Below are positions 15,379 through 23,336 of a stretch of 25,633 nt of DNA, one piece after another. Source of the DNA: Actinobacteria bacterium UBA912 (GTDB lineage Bacteria; Actinomycetota; Coriobacteriia; Anaerosomatales; UBA912). The stretch is from NCBI GenBank assembly GCA_002293965.1, contig DBEG01000022.1:1-25633 (forward strand), read 5' to 3'. The translations under genes were made by a program, and so were the position numbers. Every line of letters begins with the position of its first letter. Within the stretch, counting starts at the first letter, position 1. Below the pieces are notes generated by a model. The model searched no databases and was not told the origin of the DNA. It was given only the letters and a program-made list of their open reading frames with translations.

Positions 15379-17289
15379 GTGACGTACATACCAGCCATAC
15401 CCCTGCTTCCGGCGCTCGCCTTCCTCGCGCTGCTGCCGATGTCGCGCGCCGCGCGCAATCGTGCGATCTGGCTGCCGCTGGGCGCAATCGCGGTGTCGCT
15501 CGTGCTCTCAGTCATGGCGTTCGCCGCAGTCTGGCCTGGCGGTGCCGAGAAGGCCGCTGAGCCCGTCTACCACGAGTCGATCCCCATAGCGACCGTCGGC
15601 GAGGCGACCATCGACCTGGGCCTGCGACTCGACCCGATCTCCTCGGCGATGCTTATCGTGATCACGGTCGTGGCGATGTGTGTGCAGGTGTTCTCGGTGG
15701 GCTACATGCGCAAGGACCCGCGCGTGGGCTGGTACTACGCTGTTCTCTCGCTGTTCACCGCGGCCATGCTGGCGCTGGTGCTAGCCGATAACTTCCTGAT
15801 GCTCTACATCATGTGGGAGATCATGGGGCTGTGCTCGTACCTGCTGATCGGCTTCTGGCACGAGAAGGAAGCTTCGCGGAAAGCCGCCATCAAGGCGTTC
15901 CTGACCACGCGGGTCGGGGATATCGGGTTCGCGATCGGGCTTTTCGTGATGTTCGTGACCGTGGGCAGCTTCGAGTTCGATGCGGTGCTCGGTTCGGCTG
16001 CCGAATGGGCGCCCGGCGTGGCCACCACGGTCGCGTTGCTCCTGCTCTTCGGGGCGATGGGCAAGTCAGCGCAGGTGCCGCTGCATGTGTGGCTGCCCGA
16101 CGCCATGGCAGGCCCGACGCCCGCCTCGGCGCTCATCCACGCGGCGACGATGGTCGCGGCCGGTGTGTACCTGGTCGCCCGCTCGATGCCGATCTTCGAG
16201 GCCAGCGGGGTCGCTCTACAGGTCGTCTTGGCGGTGGGACTCATCACCGCGATCGTCGGCGGGCTGCTCGCACTGGTCCAGCACGACATCAAGAAGGTGC
16301 TGGCGTACTCGACGATCAGTCAGCTCGGCTACATGTTCATCGGGCTAGGTGTCGGCAGCGTGATCGCCGGGATGTATCACCTGATCACCCATGCGTTCTT
16401 CAAGTCGCTGCTCTTCCTCGCTGCTGGCGTGCTGATCCACGCGTATCACAATCAGGACATGCGCAAGATGGGCGGGGCCGCACGGGCGCTGCCGATCACG
16501 TCGGCGGTGTTCGCCGTCGGCTCTCTGGCGCTTGCGGGCATCTTCCCGTTCTCGGGCTTCTGGTCCAAAGACGAGATCATCCTAGTGCTCACGAAGGACG
16601 GGCAGTATCTGGCCGCTGCCGGAGCCCTGTTCGCCGGCTTCATCACGGCGTTCTACGTGGCGCGCCTCTGGTTCAGGGTCTTCACGCGCAAGCCCCAGGC
16701 CGAAGGGTTGCACGAGGCCAAGATCGGCAAGCTCGCGCCCATGTGCGTTCTGGCCGCGATAACCGCGGGAATAGGCTTCTTCGGCCCGACACTCGGGTAT
16801 TTCCTGGGCCACAAGATCCCGTGGCCTGACCTGGTGGTCGCTGGTGTCTCGTCGGCGGTCGCCATGGCGGGCCTTGCCGCAGGCTGGTGGGTCTACGGCC
16901 GAAAGGGCGGCGAGATCGACACCGGCGCGGTGAAAGCCCGGCTGGGTGCGATCTATTCGGCGCTTGTCGCGAAGCTGTACTTCGATGAGATGTACGAGCG
17001 CCTGGCTGTGCGGCCCTTCACGCGGGCGGCATCTGGGCTCGCGGTGTTCGATATCTCGCGCATCGACTGGCTGGTTGATGGCGCCGCCAAGGCTTGGGGT
17101 GCGATCGCGAGGGTCTCGTGGAGGTTCGATGATCGCGCGGTCGACGGCGGAGTCAATGGCGTTGCCGAGGCGATCTGGGCGTTCGGCAAGCGTGCGAGAT
17201 CCATCCAGAGTGGGCGGATCCAGACCTATCAACAGCTCGCGCTCGTCGCGATCGTACTGTTACTTGTCTTCGTAGTGGTGAAGGGGTAA
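15379..17289 (+). CDS. nuoL: NADH-quinone oxidoreductase subunit L
   Basis: A 636-residue antiporter-like proton-pumping subunit at the far end of the membrane arm. The key residues are E147 in IMWEIMGLCSYLL and K229 in GAMGKSAQVPLHVWLPDAM. The segment from about 520 to the end contains the long amphipathic lateral helix and a final anchor helix, so the subunit is full-length. The GTG start is three bases after the nuoK stop with a purine run upstream. Its presence with NuoM and NuoN gives three antiporter-like modules, as expected for a complete membrane arm. Confidence 0.96.
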   Translation: MTYIPAIPLLPALAFLALLPMSRAARNRAIWLPLGAIAVSLVLSVMAFAAVWPGGAEKAAEPVYHESIPIATVGEATIDLGLRLDPISSAMLIVITVVAMCVQVFSVGYMRKDPRVGWYYAVLSLFTAAMLALVLADNFLMLYIMWEIMGLCSYLLIGFWHEKEASRKAAIKAFLTTRVGDIGFAIGLFVMFVTVGSFEFDAVLGSAAEWAPGVATTVALLLLFGAMGKSAQVPLHVWLPDAMAGPTPASALIHAATMVAAGVYLVARSMPIFEASGVALQVVLAVGLITAIVGGLLALVQHDIKKVLAYSTISQLGYMFIGLGVGSVIAGMYHLITHAFFKSLLFLAAGVLIHAYHNQDMRKMGGAARALPITSAVFAVGSLALAGIFPFSGFWSKDEIILVLTKDGQYLAAAGALFAGFITAFYVARLWFRVFTRKPQAEGLHEAKIGKLAPMCVLAAITAGIGFFGPTLGYFLGHKIPWPDLVVAGVSSAVAMAGLAAGWWVYGRKGGEIDTGAVKARLGAIYSALVAKLYFDEMYERLAVRPFTRAASGLAVFDISRIDWLVDGAAKAWGAIARVSWRFDDRAVDGGVNGVAEAIWAFGKRARSIQSGRIQTYQQLALVAIVLLLVFVVVKG

Positions 17290-17293
17290 AGCC

Positions 17294-18775
17294 GTGGTCC
17301 CATTGCTTTCGATGATCGTGTTCTTGCCACTGGTCGGTGCCATCGTTACGGCGTTGATGCCTCGGACCATGCCCACCGTTCCGCGTGTGGTGGCTCTTGG
17401 GTTCAGCGTGGCGACCTTAGCCCTGGCCACGTGGGCGCTGGCTATCTTCGATGTGGACGGAGGCTACCAGTTCGTCGAGCGTTTCCCGTGGGTGCCGCAG
17501 GTCGGGATCGAGTACCACCTGGCTGTGGACGGCATATCGATGCCGATCATCGCCCTCTCTGCGCTTCTGACGGTGCTGGCGATCCTTGTGAGCTGGAAGA
17601 TCGACCACAGGCCCGCCTTCTACTTCACGATGATCCAACTGCTGGCCGTTGGGATGACCGGCGTGTTCGCCGCACTCGACTTCGTGCTCTTCTATCTGTT
17701 CTGGGAGCTCGTCTTGGTACCGATGTACTTCCTGATCGCCATCTGGGGCGGTGCCAGGCGGGAGTACGCCGCGATCAAGTTCTTCCTCTACACGCTGGCC
17801 GGCTCCGTGTTCATGCTCGTGGGCATCATAGCGCTCTACATCACGCAGGGGAGCTTCAATATCGCCGAGCTCACCGCACTGGCGGCCAACCCCGACACCG
17901 CGCTCTCCTACAACCTGCAGTTCTGGATTTTCGCCGCCTTCTTCCTGGGCTTCGCGGTCAAGGTACCGGTATTCCCGCTGCACACGTGGTTGCCTGATGC
18001 CCACGTCGAGGCGCCGACCGCTGGCTCGGTGCTGCTTGCGGGCATCCTGCTCAAGATGGGCACCTACGGCTTCATCCGTATCTCCCTGCCGATAATGCCC
18101 GAGGCGGCAGCATCGCAGTTCTGGATGTGGACGCTGGGCATCCTGGCGACCGTGTCGATCGTGTACGGCGCGGCGGTCGCATTCGCGCAGACCGACATGA
18201 AGAAGCTTGTGGCCTACTCGAGCGTCTCGCACATGGGCTTCGTGATGCTCGGGATCGCGTCGGGGACCCAGGAGGGTCTCGACGGAGCCGTGTTCGTCAT
18301 GGTTGCCCACGGGTTGATCACAGGCATGATGTTCATGCTGGTCGGGATGGTCTACGAACGCACTCATACCCGGGTCATCTCGGAGATAAACGGCCTCTCG
18401 AGCCAGACGCCTATCGCTGGCGGACTTCTGGCCTTCGCGTCGATCGCCTCTTTGGGCCTGCCGGGACTGGCTGGCTTTCCCGGTGAGCTTCTCACGCTCC
18501 TGGGTGCGTGGAGGTCGGACCTGTGGCCTGGCCTCGTGATCATCTCGGCGCTTGGAGTGCTTCTGGCCGCGGCGTACATGTTGTGGATGGTTCAGCGCAC
18601 CGTCATGGGTGAGGCTAAGGGCGTGGTCGCCAAGATCCGCGACCTGACGGCCTTCGAGATCGCGACCCTTGCGCCACTGGTTGTGCTCATCGTTGCACTT
18701 GGTGTGTTCTGGTCGCTCCTGTTGCGCTATGTGACACCGGCGGTACAGACGGTACTGTCGGGCATGGGAGTTTAG
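17294..18775 (+). CDS. nuoM: NADH-quinone oxidoreductase subunit M
   Basis: A 493-residue antiporter-like membrane subunit with about 14 helices. The proton-path residues are E138 in FWELVLVPMYFLIAIWGG and K223 in AVKVPVFPLHTWLPDAH. The AYSSVSHMGFVMLG block follows. The GTG start lies four bases after the nuoL stop. The VDGISMPIIALSALL opening after the first helices is the usual NuoM/ND4 N-terminal signature, which separates it from NuoL and Mrp subunits. Confidence 0.96.
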   Translation: MVPLLSMIVFLPLVGAIVTALMPRTMPTVPRVVALGFSVATLALATWALAIFDVDGGYQFVERFPWVPQVGIEYHLAVDGISMPIIALSALLTVLAILVSWKIDHRPAFYFTMIQLLAVGMTGVFAALDFVLFYLFWELVLVPMYFLIAIWGGARREYAAIKFFLYTLAGSVFMLVGIIALYITQGSFNIAELTALAANPDTALSYNLQFWIFAAFFLGFAVKVPVFPLHTWLPDAHVEAPTAGSVLLAGILLKMGTYGFIRISLPIMPEAAASQFWMWTLGILATVSIVYGAAVAFAQTDMKKLVAYSSVSHMGFVMLGIASGTQEGLDGAVFVMVAHGLITGMMFMLVGMVYERTHTRVISEINGLSSQTPIAGGLLAFASIASLGLPGLAGFPGELLTLLGAWRSDLWPGLVIISALGVLLAAAYMLWMVQRTVMGEAKGVVAKIRDLTAFEIATLAPLVVLIVALGVFWSLLLRYVTPAVQTVLSGMGV

Positions 18776-18778
18776 CCG

Positions 18779-20179
18779 ATGACAGGCTACTGGCTCATAG
18801 CCCCCGAGGTCATCGTAACCCTGGGTGCGCTGATCGCGCTCTTCGGCAACATGCTGCCGGGCAAGGATCGCACGACAGCGCTCCTGAGCGCGGCGCTGTG
18901 CGTGGGTGCTACTGCAGTGGCGTGGCTCGCAACCCCGGGCGAGGCGATCTTCGGCGGGCTGCTGACCTCTAGCGCGCCTGCGAGCGTCATGCGCGTGGCG
19001 ATCCTGCTGCTCACCGCTGTGTGGCTGCTGTGGCTGTCGTCAAGAGGCTACGAGGGCGAGCGCAGCCGAGAAGCCGTAGCGATGGCCCTGTTCAGCGTGA
19101 CAGGCGCGCTACTTCTGACGCACACGACCGAACTGATCACCATGTTCATCGCACTGGAACTGGCAACGATACCGGCCTACATGCTCATGGGCTACCGCCG
19201 ACGCGACATCCACGGCCTTGAGGGGGCGCTCAAGTACTTCCTGCTCTCGATGCTCACCAGCCTGATCATGCTCTACGGCCTGTCTTTCCTCTATGGCCTG
19301 ACCGGCACCACGCACTTCGGCCAGATCGCCGAGGCCCTGCCGGGCACCGGCACGCTCGGGCTCATCGCCGCGGTTCTGACGATGGTGGGCTTGTTCTCCA
19401 AGCTCTCCGCAGCGCCGTTCCATTTCTGGGCGCCGGACTCATACGCTGGCGCACCGGCCGCCTCGGTGGCCTTCGTCTCGACCGTGCCCAAGTTGGCCGG
19501 CGTGCTGGTCCTCATCCATCTGGTCCAAGCCTTCCAGGGCATCCCGGGGATCGAGCTGGTGCTCGCATTCGCCGCAGCCGCCTCGATGCTGCTCGGCAAC
19601 CTCTCAGCCCTTGGCCAGACCGATACCCGCAGGCTGATGGCGTACTCAGGCGTCGCACACACCGGCTACCTGCTGATAGGACTCGCCGGGGCCGTCGCCG
19701 TCGGAGGAGGGCAGGAAGGCTACCTCGCCACCACCTTCTACGCGATCGCGTACTCGATCCCGTCGCTCGCGATCATGCTCGTAGTTGCCGAGGAGGGCGA
19801 TTCGGTCGCCGACATGACCGGTCTGGCGACCCGCCGACCCTGGGTCGCATGGGCGATGCTCGCCTGGCTCGTCTCGCTCATCGGCATACCGCCGCTGGCC
19901 GGGTTCTTCGGCAAGCTGTACCTGTTCGAGACCGGCCTTGAGGCTGGTCTGGCGTGGCTCGTGTTGATCGGAGTGGTCACCAGCATCATCTCGGCGGCGT
20001 ACTACTTCAGGATCGTGCGCGCGATGTTCCTCGCACCTGCCGAGGAAGCCCCAGACAGGCCTGCCGGCGAAGTCGCGGCCTCTCGGAGTGCAGACGCAGC
20101 GCTGGTCATCGCGCTGGTCGCCACGGTGGCTGTCGGCGTCGGGGCTTCGCTCGTGATGCGCGCGCTGGGCTGGGTCTAG
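18779..20179 (+). CDS. nuoN: NADH-quinone oxidoreductase subunit N
   Basis: A 466-residue third antiporter-like subunit. The conserved residues are E127 in ALELATIPAYML and K208 in FSKLSAAPFHFWAPDSY. The AYSGVAHTGYLLIG block and the GIPPLAGFFGKLYLF helix follow. The ATG is three bases after the nuoM stop. It closes the nuo operon; no nuoE, nuoF or nuoG follows. No convincing terminator was seen in the 94 bases before the next gene. Confidence 0.96.
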   Translation: MTGYWLIAPEVIVTLGALIALFGNMLPGKDRTTALLSAALCVGATAVAWLATPGEAIFGGLLTSSAPASVMRVAILLLTAVWLLWLSSRGYEGERSREAVAMALFSVTGALLLTHTTELITMFIALELATIPAYMLMGYRRRDIHGLEGALKYFLLSMLTSLIMLYGLSFLYGLTGTTHFGQIAEALPGTGTLGLIAAVLTMVGLFSKLSAAPFHFWAPDSYAGAPAASVAFVSTVPKLAGVLVLIHLVQAFQGIPGIELVLAFAAAASMLLGNLSALGQTDTRRLMAYSGVAHTGYLLIGLAGAVAVGGGQEGYLATTFYAIAYSIPSLAIMLVVAEEGDSVADMTGLATRRPWVAWAMLAWLVSLIGIPPLAGFFGKLYLFETGLEAGLAWLVLIGVVTSIISAAYYFRIVRAMFLAPAEEAPDRPAGEVAASRSADAALVIALVATVAVGVGASLVMRALGWV

Positions 20180-20193
20180 GCGCGAGCGAGGTG

Positions 20194-20223
20194 TTTCGTC
20201 GGCACGCTTATCGCTGATATCAT
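20194..20223 (+). promoter_or_regulatory. Weak promoter candidate before the HtrA-type protease
   Basis: TATCAT at 20218-20223 resembles a -10 box, with TTTCGT at 20194-20199 as a poor -35 at 18-base spacing. The same GATATCAT string also occurs before nuoA. If it is not used, the protease is read through from nuoN. Confidence 0.25.
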
Positions 20224-20273
20224 GCCGGAAACTGGAACCAGCACGTTCGAACGACCCAGCGAAGGAAATGCCG

Positions 20274-21587
20274 ATGCTTCATCAAGAGCCCGAGGATAGA
20301 GACCGCGAACAGCCGATCGAGCCTCCTGCCGCGCCCCAGACCCCGGCGTACAAGGTGGTCACGGGCCCGCTGCCGATTTGCGAGTACACGGGTGACCAGG
20401 CCTCCGACGAGCCATGCGAAGAGCCCGCTACCGAGAAGCGCTGGTCGGGCGTTGCCGTCATCATCGCGGCTTCGTTCGGAGCCGTGGCGGGGGGCGTGCT
20501 GACCGCTGCCGCTCTGGTGTGGGTGATTGGCCTGTGGCCTGGAATCCAGCGCTATGCGCCCGACCCACCAGGTGCCCAGGACAGCGTCGCGCCGATCGTC
20601 ATCGAGCCAGGCCAGGACGTAGACGTCGCGGCTGCTGTGGCAGCCAAAGCGACCCCCAGCGTGGTCAACGTTCGCGTCGAAGAGGTCTTCAGGGACCCAG
20701 TCACTGGTGGAACCGTCACGCGGGAGACGAGCAACGGCAGCGGAGTGATCATCCGTGAAGAAGGCTACATCCTCACGAACTACCATGTCATCGAGGGAGC
20801 GTACCGGATCATCGTGACCGTCGGGATCGATGATGTCGAGGTGTCTCGTGTGGCAGGAGTCGATCCGTCGACCGACCTCGCAGTCCTCAAGATCGAGGGC
20901 GGCCCGTACCCCGTGGCTGACATCGGTTCTTCGGCGGAGCTGCGCGTCGGGCAGTTCGTGGTCGCTGTTGGAAGCCCATTCGGGCTGGAGAAGACGGTCA
21001 CCACGGGGATCGTCTCGGCGTTGCAGCGCTCGAGCCTGTCCGAGGGAGCCCGCGACATCACCGCCTACACCAACCTGATCCAGACCGACGCCGCCATCAA
21101 TCCCGGGAACTCCGGAGGTGCACTGCTTGACGCCGAAGGTCGCCTGATAGGCATCAACACGCTCATTCAGTCGCCGGCAGGTGCTGTGGGGACTCCGCAA
21201 TCGGCGGGTATCGGCTTTGCGATCCCGGTCGATTCGGCGATGGACGTGGCGGTGCAGCTCATCGAGACCGGCCGCGCGGTCCATCCCTTCATGGGGGTCT
21301 CCACGCTGAGTATCGATCGGGCGACCGCCGCCGAGTTCCGCCTACCGATGAACCGAGGCGCCCTGGTGCGCTTCGTGGAACCTGACTCCCCGGCCGATGT
21401 CGGTGGCATCGAGAGAGGCGACATCATCGTGCGCATCGACGAACGCCAGATCAGGGGCGTTGAGGACGTTTTCGCAGCGATCCGCGCGCGGCAGATCGGC
21501 GACACATCCCGGGTGGTGGTCGTCCGCGGGGACACTGAGATCGAACTTGAAGTCGTGCTCGAATCGGACGCCGGCCTCATCAGGTGA
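20274..21587 (+). CDS. htrA: Membrane-anchored HtrA/DegP-type serine protease with PDZ domain
   Basis: A 437-residue trypsin-like protease for envelope protein quality control. In order it has a cytoplasmic Pro/Glu-rich N-terminus (1-55), one membrane helix (about 58-88) and an extracytoplasmic protease domain. The triad is H171 (TNYHVIEG), D201 (STDLAVLK) and S280 (NPGNSGGAL). One PDZ domain (about 335-430) contains VEPDSPADVGGIERGDIIVRID. The start at 20274 was preferred over the ATG at 20268 because AAGGA (20262-20266) is 7 bases from the former and only 1 from the latter. The N-terminus contains two cysteines (36 and 48) of unknown meaning. The stop abuts rlmH (TGATG), suggesting coupled translation. 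Confidence 0.95.
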   Translation: MLHQEPEDRDREQPIEPPAAPQTPAYKVVTGPLPICEYTGDQASDEPCEEPATEKRWSGVAVIIAASFGAVAGGVLTAAALVWVIGLWPGIQRYAPDPPGAQDSVAPIVIEPGQDVDVAAAVAAKATPSVVNVRVEEVFRDPVTGGTVTRETSNGSGVIIREEGYILTNYHVIEGAYRIIVTVGIDDVEVSRVAGVDPSTDLAVLKIEGGPYPVADIGSSAELRVGQFVVAVGSPFGLEKTVTTGIVSALQRSSLSEGARDITAYTNLIQTDAAINPGNSGGALLDAEGRLIGINTLIQSPAGAVGTPQSAGIGFAIPVDSAMDVAVQLIETGRAVHPFMGVSTLSIDRATAAEFRLPMNRGALVRFVEPDSPADVGGIERGDIIVRIDERQIRGVEDVFAAIRARQIGDTSRVVVVRGDTEIELEVVLESDAGLIR

Positions 21588-22051
21588 TGCGCCTGACGAT
21601 CATCGCTGTCGGCAAGCTCAAGGAGACGTGGTTCCGTGATGCCGCCGCCGAATACCTCAAGCGGCTGGAACCCTACGCAACCGTCAGCGTGACGGAGGTG
21701 CCCGACCGCGACGTATCCCGCGACGAGACAACCGCACTTGCCGAGGAAGGCGCTGCCATCCTCAAGGCGATCCCACCGAGTGCGCACGTCATCGCGCTGA
21801 ACATCGCAGGCGCCTCGCGCGACAGCGTCGGCTTCGCACGCCACCTTGAGGACCTGGCTCTTGGCGGCCGTAGCTCGGTGGCATTCGTCATCGGCGGGGC
21901 AGCCGGAATGTCGGCCACCGTTCTTGATCGAGCCGACGAACGCATGTCTCTGGGGCCCATGACGATACCGCACCAGCTCGCGAGGGTCCTTCTGCTGGAG
22001 CAGCTATATCGCGCCTTCAAGATAAGCCGGAACGAGCCTTATCACCGCTGA
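21587..22051 (+). CDS. rlmH: 23S rRNA (pseudouridine-1915-N3)-methyltransferase
   Basis: A 154-residue SPOUT-family methyltransferase modifying pseudouridine 1915 of 23S rRNA with S-adenosylmethionine. The SAM-knot motif FVIGGAAGMS is at about 104-113. The C-terminal RlmH block MTIPHQLARVLLLEQLYRAFKISRNEPYHR includes the terminal YHR needed by the family. The ATG at 21587 shares its A with the protease stop (TGATG). GTG at 21584 is an alternative adding one residue. Length matches the family (about 155). Four bases separate its stop from the convergent lipoprotein gene. Confidence 0.96.
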   Translation: MRLTIIAVGKLKETWFRDAAAEYLKRLEPYATVSVTEVPDRDVSRDETTALAEEGAAILKAIPPSAHVIALNIAGASRDSVGFARHLEDLALGGRSSVAFVIGGAAGMSATVLDRADERMSLGPMTIPHQLARVLLLEQLYRAFKISRNEPYHR

Positions 22052-22055
22052 TAGG

Positions 22056-22544
22056 CTACGGGCTGACGAACACCTGATGGGCGATGTTGGTCTGTCCCTC
22101 TACCACTGAGAGGATCGCAATGTTCTCGATCTGGCCCTTCGACACTGTGAACGAAGCGGTCATCGCGTCTCCCGACCCCTGCGTCATCTCATAGTCGACG
22201 GTCCAGCCCCTGGTCTCCCACTCGGCAGTGTGCCAGTCGATCACGTCCTGGAGCGGATCGTCCGTCAGCAGGGTCACGAGGAACACAGTGGCTCCTTCTT
22301 GGGCCATCGAGGACGACAGCTCGATGGTGGCCGGATCGTAGACCGGCACATCCTCAGGGAAGTCCCGAGGCAACTCACCTGCAGGTGCGTCGAGTTCGAC
22401 CTGCCCGCCAGTGACGTCCTCGATCGCGCGCTCTGCTTCTTGCTCGGCGACTTCGGTGGCCATCTGGCACCCACTCAAGCCGAAGATGAGCAGCACGCCC
22501 GCGATGATGGTCACCGACAACTTGATCGCATTCTTGGATTCCAT
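22056..22544 (-). CDS. Small lipoprotein of unknown function
   Basis: A 162-residue predicted secreted lipoprotein. Its signal peptide runs from 1 to 25 with lipobox GLSGC, C26 being lipidated. After a short acidic linker (AEQEAERAIEDV), a domain of about 110 residues begins at LPRDFPEDVPVYDPATI. The pattern of a proline-rich start, a VFLVTLLTDDPLQDVIDWH helix and alternating strands suggests a compact alpha/beta domain seen in many lipoproteins of unknown role. I do not recognise a named family. The ATG is preceded by AGAGGG six bases upstream on its own strand. It is convergent with rlmH. Its partner or substrate is unknown. Confidence 0.8.
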   Translation of the reverse strand: MESKNAIKLSVTIIAGVLLIFGLSGCQMATEVAEQEAERAIEDVTGGQVELDAPAGELPRDFPEDVPVYDPATIELSSSMAQEGATVFLVTLLTDDPLQDVIDWHTAEWETRGWTVDYEMTQGSGDAMTASFTVSKGQIENIAILSVVEGQTNIAHQVFVSP

Positions 22545-22581
22545 GGTTGCCCTCTCTACCCGTGTGTGAAGCGTCAGCCTT

Positions 22582-22610
22582 AGTATACCCCTTGAGGGTG
22601 CGGGTGATTC
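22582..22610 (-). promoter_or_regulatory. Promoter candidate for the small lipoprotein gene
   Basis: On the minus strand TATACT (22587-22582) is a good -10, about 38 bases before the ATG. The -35 at 17-base spacing, GAATCA, is weak. It overlaps the open frame leading into the HsdR remnant on the other strand, consistent with that remnant not being expressed from its own start. Confidence 0.38.
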
Positions 22611-22636
22611 GGGTGGGTGCCGCGAAGGGCGATGCG

Positions 22637-22888
22637 CTTGTTGCCAACGAGAGTGCGGTGCGTGAACTCGGCGATGAGACTCTCAAGAAGATCGCACATG
22701 AGCTCACCACCCAGGTTCGCAGCAGCGCCACCATCGACTGGACAGTTCGCGAGAGGGTTCGTGCGAGTATGCGCAGGATGGTTCGTCGTCTGCTGAGGAA
22801 GTACGACTACCCGCCGGATCAAGAAGATGCGACAGTCGAGCTAGTGATTGAGCAGGCAGAGGTTCTAACCGCCGAGTGGGTGGAGTGA
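22637..22888 (+). pseudogene. C-terminal remnant of type I restriction endonuclease subunit R (hsdR)
   Basis: The frame encodes VANESAVRELGDETLKKIA, then TIDWTVRERVRASMRRMVRR, LLRKYDYPPDQEDATVELV and IEQAEVLTAEW. This closely resembles the extreme C-terminus of HsdR, the DNA-translocating restriction subunit of type I systems. Only about 80 of roughly 1000 residues remain; the helicase and nuclease domains are absent, as are hsdM and hsdS. The open frame extends upstream to 22547, but the part before about 22637 is not HsdR-like and overlaps the lipoprotein promoter. I take it as the scar of a deleted restriction-modification operon, probably untranslated. It could be a functional small protein, but nothing supports that. 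Confidence 0.75.
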
Positions 22889-22957
22889 GGGGACGGACAT
22901 GAGGGGTAGGCGGATGGGGGTGTTTGGACCTTGGGGTCGGATCGGCGGTCTGAGGAT

Positions 22958-23022
22958 TTGTGTGTCACATAGATGCGCAAAGTGACGCACAAATGCATTT
23001 GTCAGTCATAAGTGACACACAA
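22958..23022. repeat. Three-copy 11-base repeat cluster around a 14-base palindrome
   Basis: TTGTGTGTCAC (22958-22968) is the exact reverse complement of GTGACACACAA (23012-23022). A third copy with one change, GTGACGCACAA, is at 22982-22992, exactly 30 bases before the last. Between them, ACAAATGCATTTGT (22989-23002) is a perfect 14-base palindrome. The outer pair could form an 11-bp hairpin stem, or the copies could be protein-binding sites. It lies in the 448-base gap 22889-23336; the first 70 bases of that gap show nothing recognisable. Confidence 0.7.
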
Positions 23023-23045
23023 CGTCTCGACTCCATGAAGAAGGT

Positions 23046-23287
23046 ATGCCTGTCGCACTGCAACTGCCGATTGTGCGCAAGAACCAGCCTGAAAATGCCA
23101 TTGAGTCGTCGTCTTTGCGAAGGAGGGTGCGACAATCGAGCAGATCCGGCACCTCATCGTGTGGAGCGTCTGTGGCGAATGTGCTTCATGGTCCCGTTGG
23201 GACACAGTGTCATCTGGAGGGAGGGTCACCTGTCCTGGCCGCTACTGTTATCGGAATGCAGAAATTGACAGCCTGAATCCGCAATGA
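23046..23287 (+). pseudogene. Possible frameshifted small ORF with paired cysteine motifs
   Basis: From the ATG at 23046 (GAAGAAGG just upstream) a protein-like frame reads MPVALQLPIVRKNQPENAIE. Near 23105-23115 the coding character appears to move to another frame, which reads VVVFAKEGATIEQIRHLIVW, then CGECASWSRWD and CPGRYCYRN, ending with TGA at 23285-23287. A single indel would join them into about 80 residues with a C-x2-C ... C-x4-C pattern suggesting a zinc site. No family is recognised, and it may be chance. Confidence 0.25.
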
Positions 23288-23291
23288 TAAA
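23265..23291 (+). promoter_or_regulatory. Promoter candidate for the HEPN gene
   Basis: A perfect -35 TTGACA (23265-23270) is followed after 15 bases by GATAAA (23286-23291), a 4-of-6 match to the -10 box. It lies about 45 bases before the GTG start of the HEPN gene. Confidence 0.42.
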
Positions 23292-23336
23292 GGTTTATGC
23301 GGGCGGTGTAATTGTTGTTCGATTGACGGGAGCACA

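Noticed and set aside
15813..16829. 338-residue plus-strand ORF in another frame
   Set aside because: Shadow within nuoL; Arg/Gly-rich nonsense composition.
20220..21284. 354-residue minus-strand ORF
   Set aside because: Antisense to the HtrA-type protease, which has a full catalytic triad and PDZ domain.
22958..23022. CRISPR array
   Set aside because: Repeats are only 11 bases, one is inverted, and there are no equal-length spacers or cas genes.
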